Assembly (NCBI RefSeq): GCF_001665785.1 | Contig: NZ_LZSO01000050.1 | Location: 62,001 to 126,000, forward strand | Length of the DNA: 64,000 nt | Direction: 5' to 3' | Source of the DNA: Mycolicibacterium peregrinum | GTDB taxonomy: Bacteria; Actinomycetota; Actinomycetes; Mycobacteriales; Mycobacteriaceae | Shown here: positions 25,296 to 33,025 of the stretch, piece after piece | How positions within the stretch are numbered: the first letter of the stretch is position 1 | How the letters are laid out: each line of letters begins with the position of its first letter | Program-made: the position numbers and the translations under genes | Notes under the pieces: generated by a model | Seen by the model: only the letters and a program-made list of their open reading frames with translations | Databases searched by the model: none | What the model was told of the DNA's origin: nothing

Positions 25296-26012
25296 GTGCA
25301 CTCGCCGCGGGTGCGCTCTGTGTTGCGGGCCGCGGCCGATCCGCTGGTGGTCGATCTCGGGTACGGCGCGCTGCCCGTGACCACGCTCGAACTGGCCGCG
25401 CGGCTGCAGTCGGTGCGTCCCGCCGTGCGGGTCGTCGGCCTGGAGATCCACCCCGAACGAGTGGCCACCGCTCGCGCGATGTCCGCGGCCAGCAACGTGC
25501 ACTTCGCCCTCGGCGGGTTCGAGTTGGCCGGGCTGCGTCCGGTGCTGGTGCGGGCGTTCAACGTGCTGCGTCAGTATCCGGTCGAGGCGGTGCCGGATGC
25601 CTGGGCGACGATGTCGCGCCGGCTCGCGCCCGGCGGGCTGATCGTCGACGGAACCTGCGACGAGCTGGGCCGCCGATGCTGCTGGGTGCTGTTGGACGCG
25701 GACGGGCCGGTGACCCTGACCCTGGCGTGTGACCCGTTCAGCATCGAGCGGCCGTCGGATCTGGCCGAACGGCTGCCCAAGGTGCTGATCCACCACAACG
25801 TCGAAGGTCAGCCGATCCACGCGCTGCTCGGCGCCGCCGACCGGGCGTGGGCCAGCGCGGCCGGGCACGGCGTGTTCGGCCCGCGGGTGCGCTGGCGGGC
25901 CATGGTGGAGCTGTTGCGCACCGAGGGATGGCCGGTCGCCGCGCCGCGCCGCCGGTTGCGCGACGGGGTGCTCACCGTCCCGTGGGGCACCGTGGCGCCG
26001 GCCACCAATTAG
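25296..26012 (+). CDS. class I SAM-dependent methyltransferase-like protein
   Basis: At least 238 residues with a Rossmann methyltransferase pattern: VVDLGYGALPVTTLELAARL (motif I), VVGLEIHPERVATAR (motif II acidic residue), FALGGFELAG and GLIVDGTCDE. The GTG at 25296 is the first standard start in the local frame. Coding-like sequence continues upstream in frame to about 25203 (GAVTRGTTGYNRLRRSDRWL) without ATG, GTG or TTG, so the true start may be a CTG near 25203 overlapping the DUF2505 gene, or a nearby sequencing indel may hide it. The stop codon falls inside a 26-bp tandem repeat, so the last residues GTVAPATN are repeat-encoded. Confidence 0.65.
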   Translation: MHSPRVRSVLRAAADPLVVDLGYGALPVTTLELAARLQSVRPAVRVVGLEIHPERVATARAMSAASNVHFALGGFELAGLRPVLVRAFNVLRQYPVEAVPDAWATMSRRLAPGGLIVDGTCDELGRRCCWVLLDADGPVTLTLACDPFSIERPSDLAERLPKVLIHHNVEGQPIHALLGAADRAWASAAGHGVFGPRVRWRAMVELLRTEGWPVAAPRRRLRDGVLTVPWGTVAPATN

Positions 26013-26084
26013 GCACCGTCGCGCCGGCCACCAATTAGGCACCGTGGCGCCGGCCACCAATCAGGCACCGTGGCGCCACTAAGC
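25986..26084. repeat. 26-bp tandem repeat, about 3.8 copies, spanning a stop codon
   Basis: Units GGCACCGTGGCGCCGGCC + ACCAATTA lie at 25986-26011, 26012-26037 and 26038-26063, then a partial copy from 26064. Copy 1 contains the TAG stop of the methyltransferase gene (its TA is unit 1, its G opens unit 2). Copies differ by single bases only (GTGG/GTCG, TTA/TCA). The period is not a multiple of three, so copy number changes do not extend the upstream protein. The array ends just before the amidohydrolase gene. Confidence 0.9.
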
Positions 26085-26092
26085 TGAACCGC

Positions 26093-26908
26093 ATGCGAAT
26101 TGCCCTGGCGCAGATCGCCACCGACACGGACCCGTCGTCGAATCTCGCACTGGTCGACGAGTACACCCGGCGCGCCGCCGCGGACGGCGCCCGGTTGGTG
26201 TTGTTCCCCGAGGCCACGATGTGCCGCTTCGGGGTGCCGCTGGGCCCCGTCGCCGAGAACCTCGACGGACCGTGGGCGACGGCGGTGCGCGAGATCGCCG
26301 CGCGGGCGGGGGTGGTCGTGGTGGCCGGGATGTTCGTCCCCAGTGATGACGGACGGGTCACCAACACCCTCATCGCAACTGGCCCCGGCGTCGACGCGCA
26401 CTATCACAAGATCCACCTGTACGACGCCTTCGGATTCGCCGAATCACGCACTGTGGCACCGGGTTTCGATCCGGTCACCATCACGGTCGACGGGGTCACC
26501 GTCGGCCTGAGCACCTGCTACGACATCCGGTTCCCCGAGCTCTACGTGGAGCTGGCCCGCCGCGGCGCCCAGCTGATCACCGTGCATGCCTCATGGGGAT
26601 CCGGGCCCGGCAAGCTGGAGCAGTGGACCCTGTTGGCCCGGGCCCGGGCACTGGACACCACTGGCTTCATCGCCGCGGTGGACCAGGCATATCCGGGCGA
26701 CGAGATCGCCAAGGTCGGGCCGACCGGAGTCGGTGGCAGTGTGGTCGCCTCCCCCACCGGTGAGGTTCTCGCCGTGGCCGGCGCCGAGCGGGAGTTGCTG
26801 GTCTTCGACGTCGACCTCGATGCCGCCAACCAGGTCCGGGACACCATCGCAGTGCTGCAGAACCGCTCACAGTTCGCTCAGTTCGGTAAGGCAGAATCGC
26901 TGGGGTGA
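26093..26908 (+). CDS. carbon-nitrogen hydrolase (nitrilase superfamily; Rv0480c-like)
   Basis: A 271-residue nitrilase-superfamily amidohydrolase with the Glu-Lys-Cys triad visible: Glu in VLFPEATMC (about residue 42), Lys in YHKIHLYDAF (about 105) and Cys in STCYDIRFPELY (about 142). A second glutamate region is GSGPGKLEQWTLLARARALD. It resembles omega-amidase/Nit2-type and deaminated-glutathione amidase enzymes; the substrate is unproven. Its stop overlaps the start of the DUF2993 gene by 4 bp. Confidence 0.85.
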   Translation: MRIALAQIATDTDPSSNLALVDEYTRRAAADGARLVLFPEATMCRFGVPLGPVAENLDGPWATAVREIAARAGVVVVAGMFVPSDDGRVTNTLIATGPGVDAHYHKIHLYDAFGFAESRTVAPGFDPVTITVDGVTVGLSTCYDIRFPELYVELARRGAQLITVHASWGSGPGKLEQWTLLARARALDTTGFIAAVDQAYPGDEIAKVGPTGVGGSVVASPTGEVLAVAGAERELLVFDVDLDAANQVRDTIAVLQNRSQFAQFGKAESLG

Positions 26909-27807
26909 CCGATCCCTGGGCTCGCCCAACCGACCAGTCCCCGCCATCGCCTACCCAGGAGCTGCCTCCGCAGCCCCCGACGGCTCAGCCGGGGCAGGTC
27001 GACGAACCGGCACCTGCACATCCCCAGCCGCAGGGTCCGGAGGGAACGTCGGCACTGGCGAAGGTCAAGAAGCTGCTGTCGGACCCATTGTCGGTGGTGC
27101 TGGTGTTCGTGATCGTGGTGGCCCTGGTCGCCGCCGGCGTGCTCGGCGGTGAGCTGTACGCCCGCAGCCGGGCCGACAAGATCGTCGCCTCGATCGTCGA
27201 ATGCATCGTGCAGGACGGCGCCACGGCCTCGTTCGACCCGCTGCCGCCGTTCCTTATGCAGCACGTGAGCGGGCACTACACCAACATCAACATCGAGACC
27301 GCGGGCAACCAGATCCGCGAGGCCAAGGGCATGAAGGTCAAGCTCGGCATCGAGGATGTGCGCATCCAGGAGACCGCTGACGCCAGTGGCACCGTGGGCT
27401 CGCTGGTCGCCGACATCACCTGGGGCACCGACGGCATCCGCCAGACGGTGGCCGACATGATCCAGCTGCCGTTCATCGGCTCGGCCATCTCGGATGTGAA
27501 GACCAACCCGTCGAACGGGACGATCGAGCTCAAGGGCCTGCTCGGCACCATCACCGCCAAGCCCACCGTGGTCAACAAGGGCATCTCGATGCAGATCGTC
27601 GACCTGAGCGCGATCGGACTGTCGTGGCCGCGGGAGACGCTGCAGCCGATCCTGGACAAGTTCACCGCCCAGCTGACCGAGAACTATCCGATGGGGATCC
27701 ACGCCGACAGCGTGCAGGTCACCGACAGTGGCGTGGTGGCGAAGTTCTCGACCAAGAACGCATCGATGCCGAAACCCGCCGACGATCCCTGCTTCGACAA
27801 GCTCTGA
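26905..27807 (+). CDS. DUF2993 (LmeA-like) membrane-anchored protein (Rv0479c-like)
   Basis: A 300-residue protein. Residues 1-65 are Pro/Gln-rich and cytoplasmic, residues about 68-90 form one membrane segment (VVLVFVIVVALVAAGVLGGELYA), and the rest is an exported DUF2993 domain of beta-strand character with GTITAKPTVVNKGISMQIVDL near the end. LmeA, a DUF2993 protein, is a periplasmic lipoprotein involved in lipomannan elongation in M. smegmatis; a similar envelope-lipid role is inference. GTG start overlaps the preceding stop by 4 bp. Confidence 0.8.
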   Translation: MTDPWARPTDQSPPSPTQELPPQPPTAQPGQVDEPAPAHPQPQGPEGTSALAKVKKLLSDPLSVVLVFVIVVALVAAGVLGGELYARSRADKIVASIVECIVQDGATASFDPLPPFLMQHVSGHYTNINIETAGNQIREAKGMKVKLGIEDVRIQETADASGTVGSLVADITWGTDGIRQTVADMIQLPFIGSAISDVKTNPSNGTIELKGLLGTITAKPTVVNKGISMQIVDLSAIGLSWPRETLQPILDKFTAQLTENYPMGIHADSVQVTDSGVVAKFSTKNASMPKPADDPCFDKL

Positions 27808-27841
27808 GTTTTCCCACGTTTTGGTCTGCCTGAGCCCGCGC

Positions 27842-27928
27842 TCAACCGGTGAGGCCGTCGAGCATCGCCCTGGTGCCCGACAGGTCGACCAGGGCGGCCA
27901 CCTGAGCGCGGGTGTAGCTGCCCGTCAG
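27842..27928 (-). pseudogene. deoC: deoC remnant: N- and C-termini fused in frame, core deleted
   Basis: Read leftward, 28 residues run SYTRAQVAALVD then immediately LSGTRAMLDGLTG and stop. The first part matches the start of mycobacterial DeoC as I recall it (TRAQLAALVDHTLLKPE) and the second its last residues (LGLSGTRAVLDGLS), about 190 codons apart in the intact enzyme. The Schiff-base Lys region and the entire TIM barrel are missing. The piece sits exactly where deoC (Rv0478) lies in M. tuberculosis, right after the Rv0477 homologue, and its first codons overlap that gene's stop. The junction is at about 27883/27884, after GTCGAC. The reading frame is kept across the junction. Confidence 0.8.
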
Positions 27929-28344
27929 AACGGTTCCTCACTGCCGCCGGGATTGCAGCCGCTGGCCAGCATCACCTCGGGGGCGACCTCGGGCCGCCAC
28001 GGCTCCAGGTTCCAGCTGGTCTTGCCGGGCTCGGTGAGTTCGGCGAACGTCCAGTGACACACGAACTGCTCACGCATCCCGGGCAGGTCGGCATCGGGCG
28101 ACAGGGTCAGCACCTCGGCCCAGGCCTGGTCGGCCTGCGCGACGTTGCCCGGCTGCCGGGCCAGCTCCCGGGCAGCGTCGGTGGGATAGACGCGCAGGCT
28201 CGACAGGTCGCCCCATTTGGCCCATTCGACGTGGTCGACGTAGATGTGGTCGGCGGCCGGGTCGGCGGCAGCGACGGGGATCAGGGTCAATGTCGCGCCC
28301 AGCGCGAGGCAAGCCGCGCCGAACGCAGCCAGTGACGAACGCAT
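27925..28344 (-). CDS. secreted protein, DUF2599-type (Rv0477-like)
   Basis: A 139-residue exported protein: signal peptide LAAFGAACLALGATLTLIPVAAADPAAD with cleavage probably after AAA-D near residue 27. The mature part contains YVDHVEWAKWGDLSSLRVYPTDAARELAR and ends FVCHWTFAELTEPGKTSWNLEPWRPEV ... GCNPGG, giving two cysteines that could form a disulfide. Function unknown. ATG at 28344 is used; upstream in-frame residues overlap the preceding gene. The stop overlaps the deoC remnant start. Confidence 0.8.
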   Translation of the reverse strand: MRSSLAAFGAACLALGATLTLIPVAAADPAADHIYVDHVEWAKWGDLSSLRVYPTDAARELARQPGNVAQADQAWAEVLTLSPDADLPGMREQFVCHWTFAELTEPGKTSWNLEPWRPEVAPEVMLASGCNPGGSEEPF

Positions 28345-28348
28345 CAGG

Positions 28349-28633
28349 TCAGTGCGACTTTCCCTGGATTTCGAGCAGCTTGGGCCGCACATCGACGAGG
28401 TAGACACCGGTGGCGCAAGCCGCGATGACGGGGATGAACACACCACCCACCAGCAGCGTCAGCACCGCGCTCACACCCAGGATGGCCAGCCATACCGGCT
28501 TGGTGAGCTTGCCGGTGGCCGTGTAGGCGTCCGGACGCTGCATCGCCGCATGCACGAAGGCGTACACGGTCACGAGAACGACCACGTAACCGAGTACGGA
28601 AATAATGAGGCCCGCAAGGTTGGCAAGTTGCAC
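28349..28633 (-). CDS. small membrane protein, DUF2516-type (Rv0476-like)
   Basis: A 94-residue protein with two to three membrane segments (LAGLIISVLGYVVVLVTVYAFVHAA; VWLAILGVSAVLTLLVGGVFIPVIAACATGVYLVDV) and a short basic tail ending IQGKSH. It follows hbhA on the same strand and precedes the secreted protein gene by 4 bp. Function unknown; position is conserved with Rv0475-Rv0477. Confidence 0.8.
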   Translation of the reverse strand: MQLANLAGLIISVLGYVVVLVTVYAFVHAAMQRPDAYTATGKLTKPVWLAILGVSAVLTLLVGGVFIPVIAACATGVYLVDVRPKLLEIQGKSH

Positions 28634-28664
28634 CTCACCAGCCTATGCGGGCCGCATCGTCAGC

Positions 28665-28698
28665 GTCGACCGACGGGGCTCACGCCCCGCCGATCGAC
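28665..28698 (-). terminator. hairpin downstream of hbhA
   Basis: GTCGACCGACGGGGC pairs with GCCCCGCCGATCGAC around a TCA(C) loop. It lies 8 bp past the hbhA stop and before the DUF2516 gene. There is no long U tract, as is common in mycobacteria. It may terminate or attenuate hbhA transcription. Confidence 0.5.
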
Positions 28699-28705
28699 AC
28701 CGGTA

Positions 28706-29347
28706 TTACTTCTGGGTGACCTTCTTGGCCGGAGTGGCCGTGGTCTTCTTGGCGGCCGGGGTGGCAGCCTTCTTGGCCGGAGCAGCCGGGGCCTTCTTGG
28801 CCGGGGCGGCCTTCTTGGCGGGGGCGGCAGCGGCGGGGGCCTCGGCCTTCTCGGCCTTCTTCGGCAGCTCGACGCCGACCAGCTTGGCGGCGCGCTCGCC
28901 GACCGCGCGGGTCTGGGTCGCCACGGTGCCCAGAGCCTCCTGGGTCAGCTCGGAGACCTGGTCGGTGTAGCCCTCGACCCGGCTCGCGGCCTCTTCGATG
29001 GCCGGCTGGTTGCGCAGGCGCTCCAACGCGGCCTCGCCACGCTCGACCAGCTTGTTGTAGGTCGCGGTGGCCTGATCGGCGTAGCCCTCGGCGGCCTTGC
29101 GCAGCTCGTCGGAGTTCAGCTTCTCGCGCAGCTCACCGAACTGCGCCGGCAGCTCCTCCTGCAGCTTGTTCAGGCGGGCACGGCTCTCCTCGACGCGGGC
29201 CTCGGCATCGGTGCGCGCGCCTTCGGCACGCTCACGCAGGCTGGCGACGATTTCGTTGACCGTGGCCAGAGCCAGGTCGGCAGCGCCGACGGCGGCCAAC
29301 AGCGGGGCCTTGAGGTCTTCGATGGTGGGCTGAGTCTTCTCGGTCAT
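28706..29347 (-). CDS. hbhA: heparin-binding hemagglutinin HbhA
   Basis: A 213-residue adhesin. Residues about 1-20 begin MTEKTQPTIEDLKAPLLAAVGAADL, residues about 25-115 form a long heptad-rich coiled coil (EARVEESRARLNKLQEELPAQFGELREKLN), and the C-terminal ~55 residues are Lys/Ala/Pro repeats (AKKAAPAKKAPAAPAKKA and similar), the heparan-sulfate-binding region that is methylated in M. tuberculosis. HbhA is surface-exposed and binds epithelial glycosaminoglycans; in non-pathogens it also affects aggregation and lipid bodies. The tail is somewhat longer than in M. tuberculosis (199 aa). Confidence 0.95.
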   Translation of the reverse strand: MTEKTQPTIEDLKAPLLAAVGAADLALATVNEIVASLRERAEGARTDAEARVEESRARLNKLQEELPAQFGELREKLNSDELRKAAEGYADQATATYNKLVERGEAALERLRNQPAIEEAASRVEGYTDQVSELTQEALGTVATQTRAVGERAAKLVGVELPKKAEKAEAPAAAAPAKKAAPAKKAPAAPAKKAATPAAKKTTATPAKKVTQK

Positions 29348-29407
29348 GCGAATTCCTTTCTCAGGATGGCTTTTCGTGCGAATGGTTATCGGTCAGTTGG
29401 TGAGGTC

Positions 29408-29812
29408 TCAGTCAGTCGGATCAGATGTCTGCTCCTCACCTGCTTCGGCTTCGTTCTGCTGCCGGAACGATGTGTAGATATCGAGCAGCACCTGCTTCTG
29501 CCGCTCGGTGATCCCCACGTCGTTGACGATGGCGTCGCGGACCTCACTGGGCTCGCTGGGCTCCAAGATCCCGGCGCGCACATAGAGGACTTCCGCGGAC
29601 ACCCGAAGTGCCTTCGCGATCTGGTTGAGCACGTCGGCGGAGGGTTTCCGCAATCCCCGTTCGATCTGGCTCAGGTAGGGATTGCTGACGCCGGCCTTCT
29701 CGGCCAACTGCCGAACCGATACCTGCGCCGCCTCGCGCTGGGCCCGGATGAAGCTCCCGATGTCCTGCGCAGCGTTGGAGACGACAGCGGCGAGATTTTC
29801 GTCTTGCGCCAT
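29408..29812 (-). CDS. XRE-family transcriptional regulator (Rv0474-like)
   Basis: A 134-residue protein with a Cro/C1 HTH at residues about 27-80: IGSFIRAQREAAQVSVRQLAEKAGVSNPYLSQIERGLRKPSADVLNQIAKALRVS. The C-terminus is acidic (QQNEAEAGEEQ). ATG at 29812 is supported by GAGGGG about 7 bp upstream; longer readings are not. It lies directly upstream of hbhA on the same strand and is its most obvious candidate regulator by position. Confidence 0.85.
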   Translation of the reverse strand: MAQDENLAAVVSNAAQDIGSFIRAQREAAQVSVRQLAEKAGVSNPYLSQIERGLRKPSADVLNQIAKALRVSAEVLYVRAGILEPSEPSEVRDAIVNDVGITERQKQVLLDIYTSFRQQNEAEAGEEQTSDPTD

Positions 29813-29901
29813 GTCATTCCCCTCGTAGGCCGTGTATCCGTTAACGACAAAATTCACGCTACGACGGGGTGCTAACTTTTGCAAGCACTAGTTAGCGCAG
29901 G

Positions 29902-31275
29902 TCAGAAGAGTAGTTGAGCTACCGAATAGATGATCAGGCCTGCCAGCGATCCCACCACCGTGCCGTTGATCCGGATAAATTGCAGGTCACGGCCCACATG
30001 GAGCTCGATCCGGCGGCTCGCCTCGTCGGCGTCCCACCGTTCGATCGTCTCGGTGATGATTGCTGTGATCTCGGTCCCATACTCTGCGACCAGGTGTTTC
30101 GCCCCTCGGATGATCCAGCTGTCGACCTTGTCGCGCAGCTCGGCGTCGTCACGCAGCGACTCCCCGATGCGCATCACCGAGTCGGCGATCCGGGTGCGCA
30201 GCGCCGAGGACGGGTCGTCCACCGACTCCAGGATGATCCGCTTGGCCGCCGCCCACGCGCTCTCGGCCGCCCGCGTCACCTCGTCGCGGCCCATGATCTG
30301 TTCCTTGACGTTCTCGGCACGCTGAATCGTCGCCTCGTCGTTCTGCAGGTCGTCGGCGAACTCGAACAGGAACCGGGTGGCCGAGCGGCGCAGCTCATGG
30401 TCGGGGTTACGGCGCACCTTGTCGGTGAAATCCATCAGCTCCCGGTGGATCCGCTCCCCGACCAGGTGGTCCACCCAGCGCGGCGACCAGGTCGGCGAAT
30501 CCCGCTCGATCACCCGCTCGATCACCTCACCGGAGTTCAGCGACCATTGGAACGCCCGGTCGCACAACAGCTGGATCAGCGCTTCCTGGCGGCCCTCCTG
30601 CAGCAGTGTGGACAGCACCCGGCCGATCGGCGGTCCCCACTTGGGCTCCGCGATGCGTTTGACGATCATCCGGTCCAACACGTGCTGGACGTCCTCGTCG
30701 CGCAGCATCTCGACCCCGACCCGCAGCACGGTCGACGCCTCGGCAGCCACCCGCTCGGCATGCGGACGGTCGCACAGCCACTTGCCCAGCCGGCCCGCGA
30801 CCTGGGCGTCGTGCAGTTTGGTGGCGATCACCTCGGGGGACATGAAGTTCTCCCGGACGAACGTGCCCAGACCCTCGCCCAACTGGTCCTTCTTGCGCTT
30901 GATGATGGCTGTGTGCGGGATGGGCAGACCCAACGGATGCTTGAACAGCGCAGTCACCGCAAACCAGTCGGCAAGCGCACCGACCATGCCGGCCTCGGCC
31001 GCCGCACGGAGATAACCGACCCAGCCGGCCGCGCCCCGCGACTGCGCCCAGGTGCACAGAAGGAAGATCACCGTGGCGCCGACCAGGAAGCTCAGCGCTA
31101 CCAGCTTCATCCTCCGCAAACCCCGTAGGCGTTCGGCGTCGGCAGCGCTGTCCGCACCGGCCAGCGTTTCGGCAAAACTTTGCCGCGGGCCCGCATTCGC
31201 GCGGACCCCGGCGTCGGTTCGATGTGCCACCTTTCCATCTTGCGCTATCGCCGCGACTGAAGGCCTGACCCTCAA
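29902..31275 (-). CDS. DUF445 family membrane-associated protein (Rv0473-like)
   Basis: A 457-residue DUF445 (YjiN-like) protein. An N-terminal membrane segment (MKLVALSFLVGATVIFLLCTW) is followed by AAAEAGMVGALADWFAVTALFKHPLGLPIPHTAIIKRKKDQLG, the family signature, then a long helical cytoplasmic or peripheral domain with repeated DUF445 segments, and a final hydrophobic tail (GTVVGSLAGLIIYSVAQLLF). Function is unknown across the family. TTG at 31275 or GTG at 31230 are both possible starts; neither has a clear ribosome-binding site. Confidence 0.75.
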   Translation of the reverse strand: MRVRPSVAAIAQDGKVAHRTDAGVRANAGPRQSFAETLAGADSAADAERLRGLRRMKLVALSFLVGATVIFLLCTWAQSRGAAGWVGYLRAAAEAGMVGALADWFAVTALFKHPLGLPIPHTAIIKRKKDQLGEGLGTFVRENFMSPEVIATKLHDAQVAGRLGKWLCDRPHAERVAAEASTVLRVGVEMLRDEDVQHVLDRMIVKRIAEPKWGPPIGRVLSTLLQEGRQEALIQLLCDRAFQWSLNSGEVIERVIERDSPTWSPRWVDHLVGERIHRELMDFTDKVRRNPDHELRRSATRFLFEFADDLQNDEATIQRAENVKEQIMGRDEVTRAAESAWAAAKRIILESVDDPSSALRTRIADSVMRIGESLRDDAELRDKVDSWIIRGAKHLVAEYGTEITAIITETIERWDADEASRRIELHVGRDLQFIRINGTVVGSLAGLIIYSVAQLLF

Positions 31276-31336
31276 GCCGGTATCCGCAGATTCGCCGTAG
31301 TATCAAGTGGAACTAGGGAATGGGACTACTGCGACA

Positions 31337-32041
31337 GTGGCACAGCAGACTCCGCCGGTGACGGTGAAGACCGATGGACGCAAACGGCGCTGGCACCAGC
31401 ACAAGGTGGAGCGGCGCAATGAGCTGGTAGACGGCACCCTCGAAGCGATCCGGCGCCAGGGCAGCAACGTCAGCATGGACGAGATCGCCGCTGAGATCGG
31501 CGTTTCCAAGACGGTGCTGTACCGCTACTTCGTCGACAAGAACGACCTGACGACCGCCGTGATGATGCGGTTCGCCCAGACCACCCTGATCCCCAACATG
31601 GCTGCCGCGCTGTCCTCGAACCTCGACGGATTCGACCTGACCCGCGAGATCATCAAGGTCTACGTGGAAACCGTTGCCGCCGAGCCCGAGATCTATCCGT
31701 TCGTGATGGCGAACAACTCGGCCAGCAAGAGCAAGGCCGTCGCCGATTCCGAGCAGATCATCGCCCGCATGCTGGCCGTCATGCTGCGCCGCCGCATGGC
31801 CTCGGTCGGCATGGACACCCGTGGCGCCGAGGCGTGGGCGTTCCACACCGTCGGCGGGGTCCAGCTGGCCACCCACTCCTGGATGTCGAACCCGCGGATG
31901 ACCGCCGAGGAGCTGATCGACTACCTGACCATGCTGTCGTGGAACGCGCTGTGCGGCATTGTCGAAGTCGGCGGCTCGCTGGAGAAGTTCAACTCACTGC
32001 CACATCCATCACCGGTTTTGCCGCCACAACTGCTTGACTGA
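31337..32041 (+). CDS. TetR-family regulator (Rv0472c-like)
   Basis: A 234-residue TetR protein: HTH in KVERRNELVDGTLEAIRRQGSNVSMDEIAAEIGVSKTVLYRYFVDKNDLTTAV and a C-terminal all-helical ligand domain with GGVQLATHSWMSNPRMTAEELIDYLTMLSWNAL. GTG at 31337 is preferred: it gives a product of the length I recall for the M. tuberculosis orthologue, and a GGGAATGGG stretch lies upstream; GTG at 31307 is an alternative. It is divergent from the DUF445 gene (about 60 bp gap), a plausible target, and 4 bp upstream of the PPK2 gene. Confidence 0.85.
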   Translation: MAQQTPPVTVKTDGRKRRWHQHKVERRNELVDGTLEAIRRQGSNVSMDEIAAEIGVSKTVLYRYFVDKNDLTTAVMMRFAQTTLIPNMAAALSSNLDGFDLTREIIKVYVETVAAEPEIYPFVMANNSASKSKAVADSEQIIARMLAVMLRRRMASVGMDTRGAEAWAFHTVGGVQLATHSWMSNPRMTAEELIDYLTMLSWNALCGIVEVGGSLEKFNSLPHPSPVLPPQLLD

Positions 32042-32045
32042 ACGG

Positions 32046-32912
32046 GTGAGCGACAGAGATCTGCCTGCCCTGTGGACCCACGAACCACATGACCAGCTGG
32101 CTTTCCGCCCGGGCGACGAGGTCGCCCGCATCGACGCCAACAGCACGCCGGGATTCCGCGGGAGCAAGAGTGATGCGCCCACCCTGCAGACCGAACGCAA
32201 CATGCGCTTCGCTTCGCTGCAGGAGATGCTCTACGCCCGCAGCAAGAGTGGTGACGACAACCGCTCGGTGCTGTTGATCCTGCAGGGCATGGACACCGCC
32301 GGCAAGGGCGGGATCGTCAAACACGTTGTGGGAGCGGCAAATCCGCAGGGCATCCGCTACACCAGCTTCGGCAAGCCCACCGAGGAGGAGCGCGCCCATC
32401 ACTACCTGTGGCGGATCCGCAACGCCCTCCCGCCGGCCGGGCACATCGGGGTGTTCGACCGCTCGCACTACGAGGACGTACTGATCGTCCGCGTGCACAA
32501 CCTGGTGCCGCCGGACGTCTGGGGCACCCGCTACGACGAGATCAACGCCTTCGAACGCGAATTGGTCGATGCAGGCACCACCCTGGTGAAGGTGGCGATG
32601 TTCGTCTCGCTCGCCGAGCAGAAGGCGCGTCTGGCCGAGCGGCTCGAGCGCCCCGACAAGTACTGGAAGTACAACCCGGCCGACATCGACGAGCGGCTGC
32701 TGTGGCCCAAATACCAGGAGGCCTATCAGGCCATGCTGGAGAAGACGTCCACCGACTACGCCCCCTGGCACATCGTGCCGTGCGACAAGAAGTGGTACAG
32801 CCGGCTCGCCATCACCGAACTGCTCATCGAGGCGCTCAAGGGCCTCAACATGGCCTGGCCGCCGCCGGACTTCGACGTCGAGGCCGAGAAGAAGCGCCTG
32901 GCCGACGCCTGA
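32046..32912 (+). CDS. ppk2: polyphosphate kinase 2 family protein (class I/III-type)
   Basis: A 288-residue PPK2. Walker A GMDTAGKGG at residues 81-89, Walker B VFDRSHYEDV near 136-145, and lid residues ERLERPDKYWKYNPADIDERLLWPKYQEAY. PPK2 enzymes use polyphosphate to phosphorylate nucleoside mono- or diphosphates. The YW-KYN and HYEDV residues resemble the short one-domain kinases that act on NMP/NDP; precise preference is not assignable. Start is GTG at 32046, four bases after the TetR stop. A second, divergent PPK2 occurs at 50891-51748. Confidence 0.85.
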   Translation: MSDRDLPALWTHEPHDQLAFRPGDEVARIDANSTPGFRGSKSDAPTLQTERNMRFASLQEMLYARSKSGDDNRSVLLILQGMDTAGKGGIVKHVVGAANPQGIRYTSFGKPTEEERAHHYLWRIRNALPPAGHIGVFDRSHYEDVLIVRVHNLVPPDVWGTRYDEINAFERELVDAGTTLVKVAMFVSLAEQKARLAERLERPDKYWKYNPADIDERLLWPKYQEAYQAMLEKTSTDYAPWHIVPCDKKWYSRLAITELLIEALKGLNMAWPPPDFDVEAEKKRLADA

Positions 32913-32920
32913 GGTTCTTT

Positions 32921-32983
32921 CGCCGACACTACGGTTGATGGCGCGATATTGGAGATTTCGCGCCATAAAGCGTCGTCTCGGCG
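32921..32983. repeat. 63-bp imperfect palindrome, left copy flanking DUF559 gene
   Basis: The segment runs from CGCCGACACTACGG to CGTCGTCTCGGCG. Its two ~29-bp arms pair at most positions, including ATGGCGCGA and TCGCGCCAT near the centre. It starts 8 bases after the PPK2 stop. It resembles the reverse complement of the palindrome at 33904-33966: same length, same ends and about 48 of 63 positions by eye. It could act as a transcription terminator, a mobile-element end, or both. Confidence 0.85.
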
Positions 32984-33025
32984 ATAAGGGGAACTGGAAG
33001 GCCGCCCGCTGCGTCGAAAATCGGT

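Noticed and set aside
27842..27928. Reading the deoC remnant as evidence of a laboratory deletion because GTCGAC (a SalI site) lies at the junction
   Set aside because: GTCGAC is frequent in this GC-rich genome and occurs elsewhere in the window; the site alone does not distinguish natural from made deletions.
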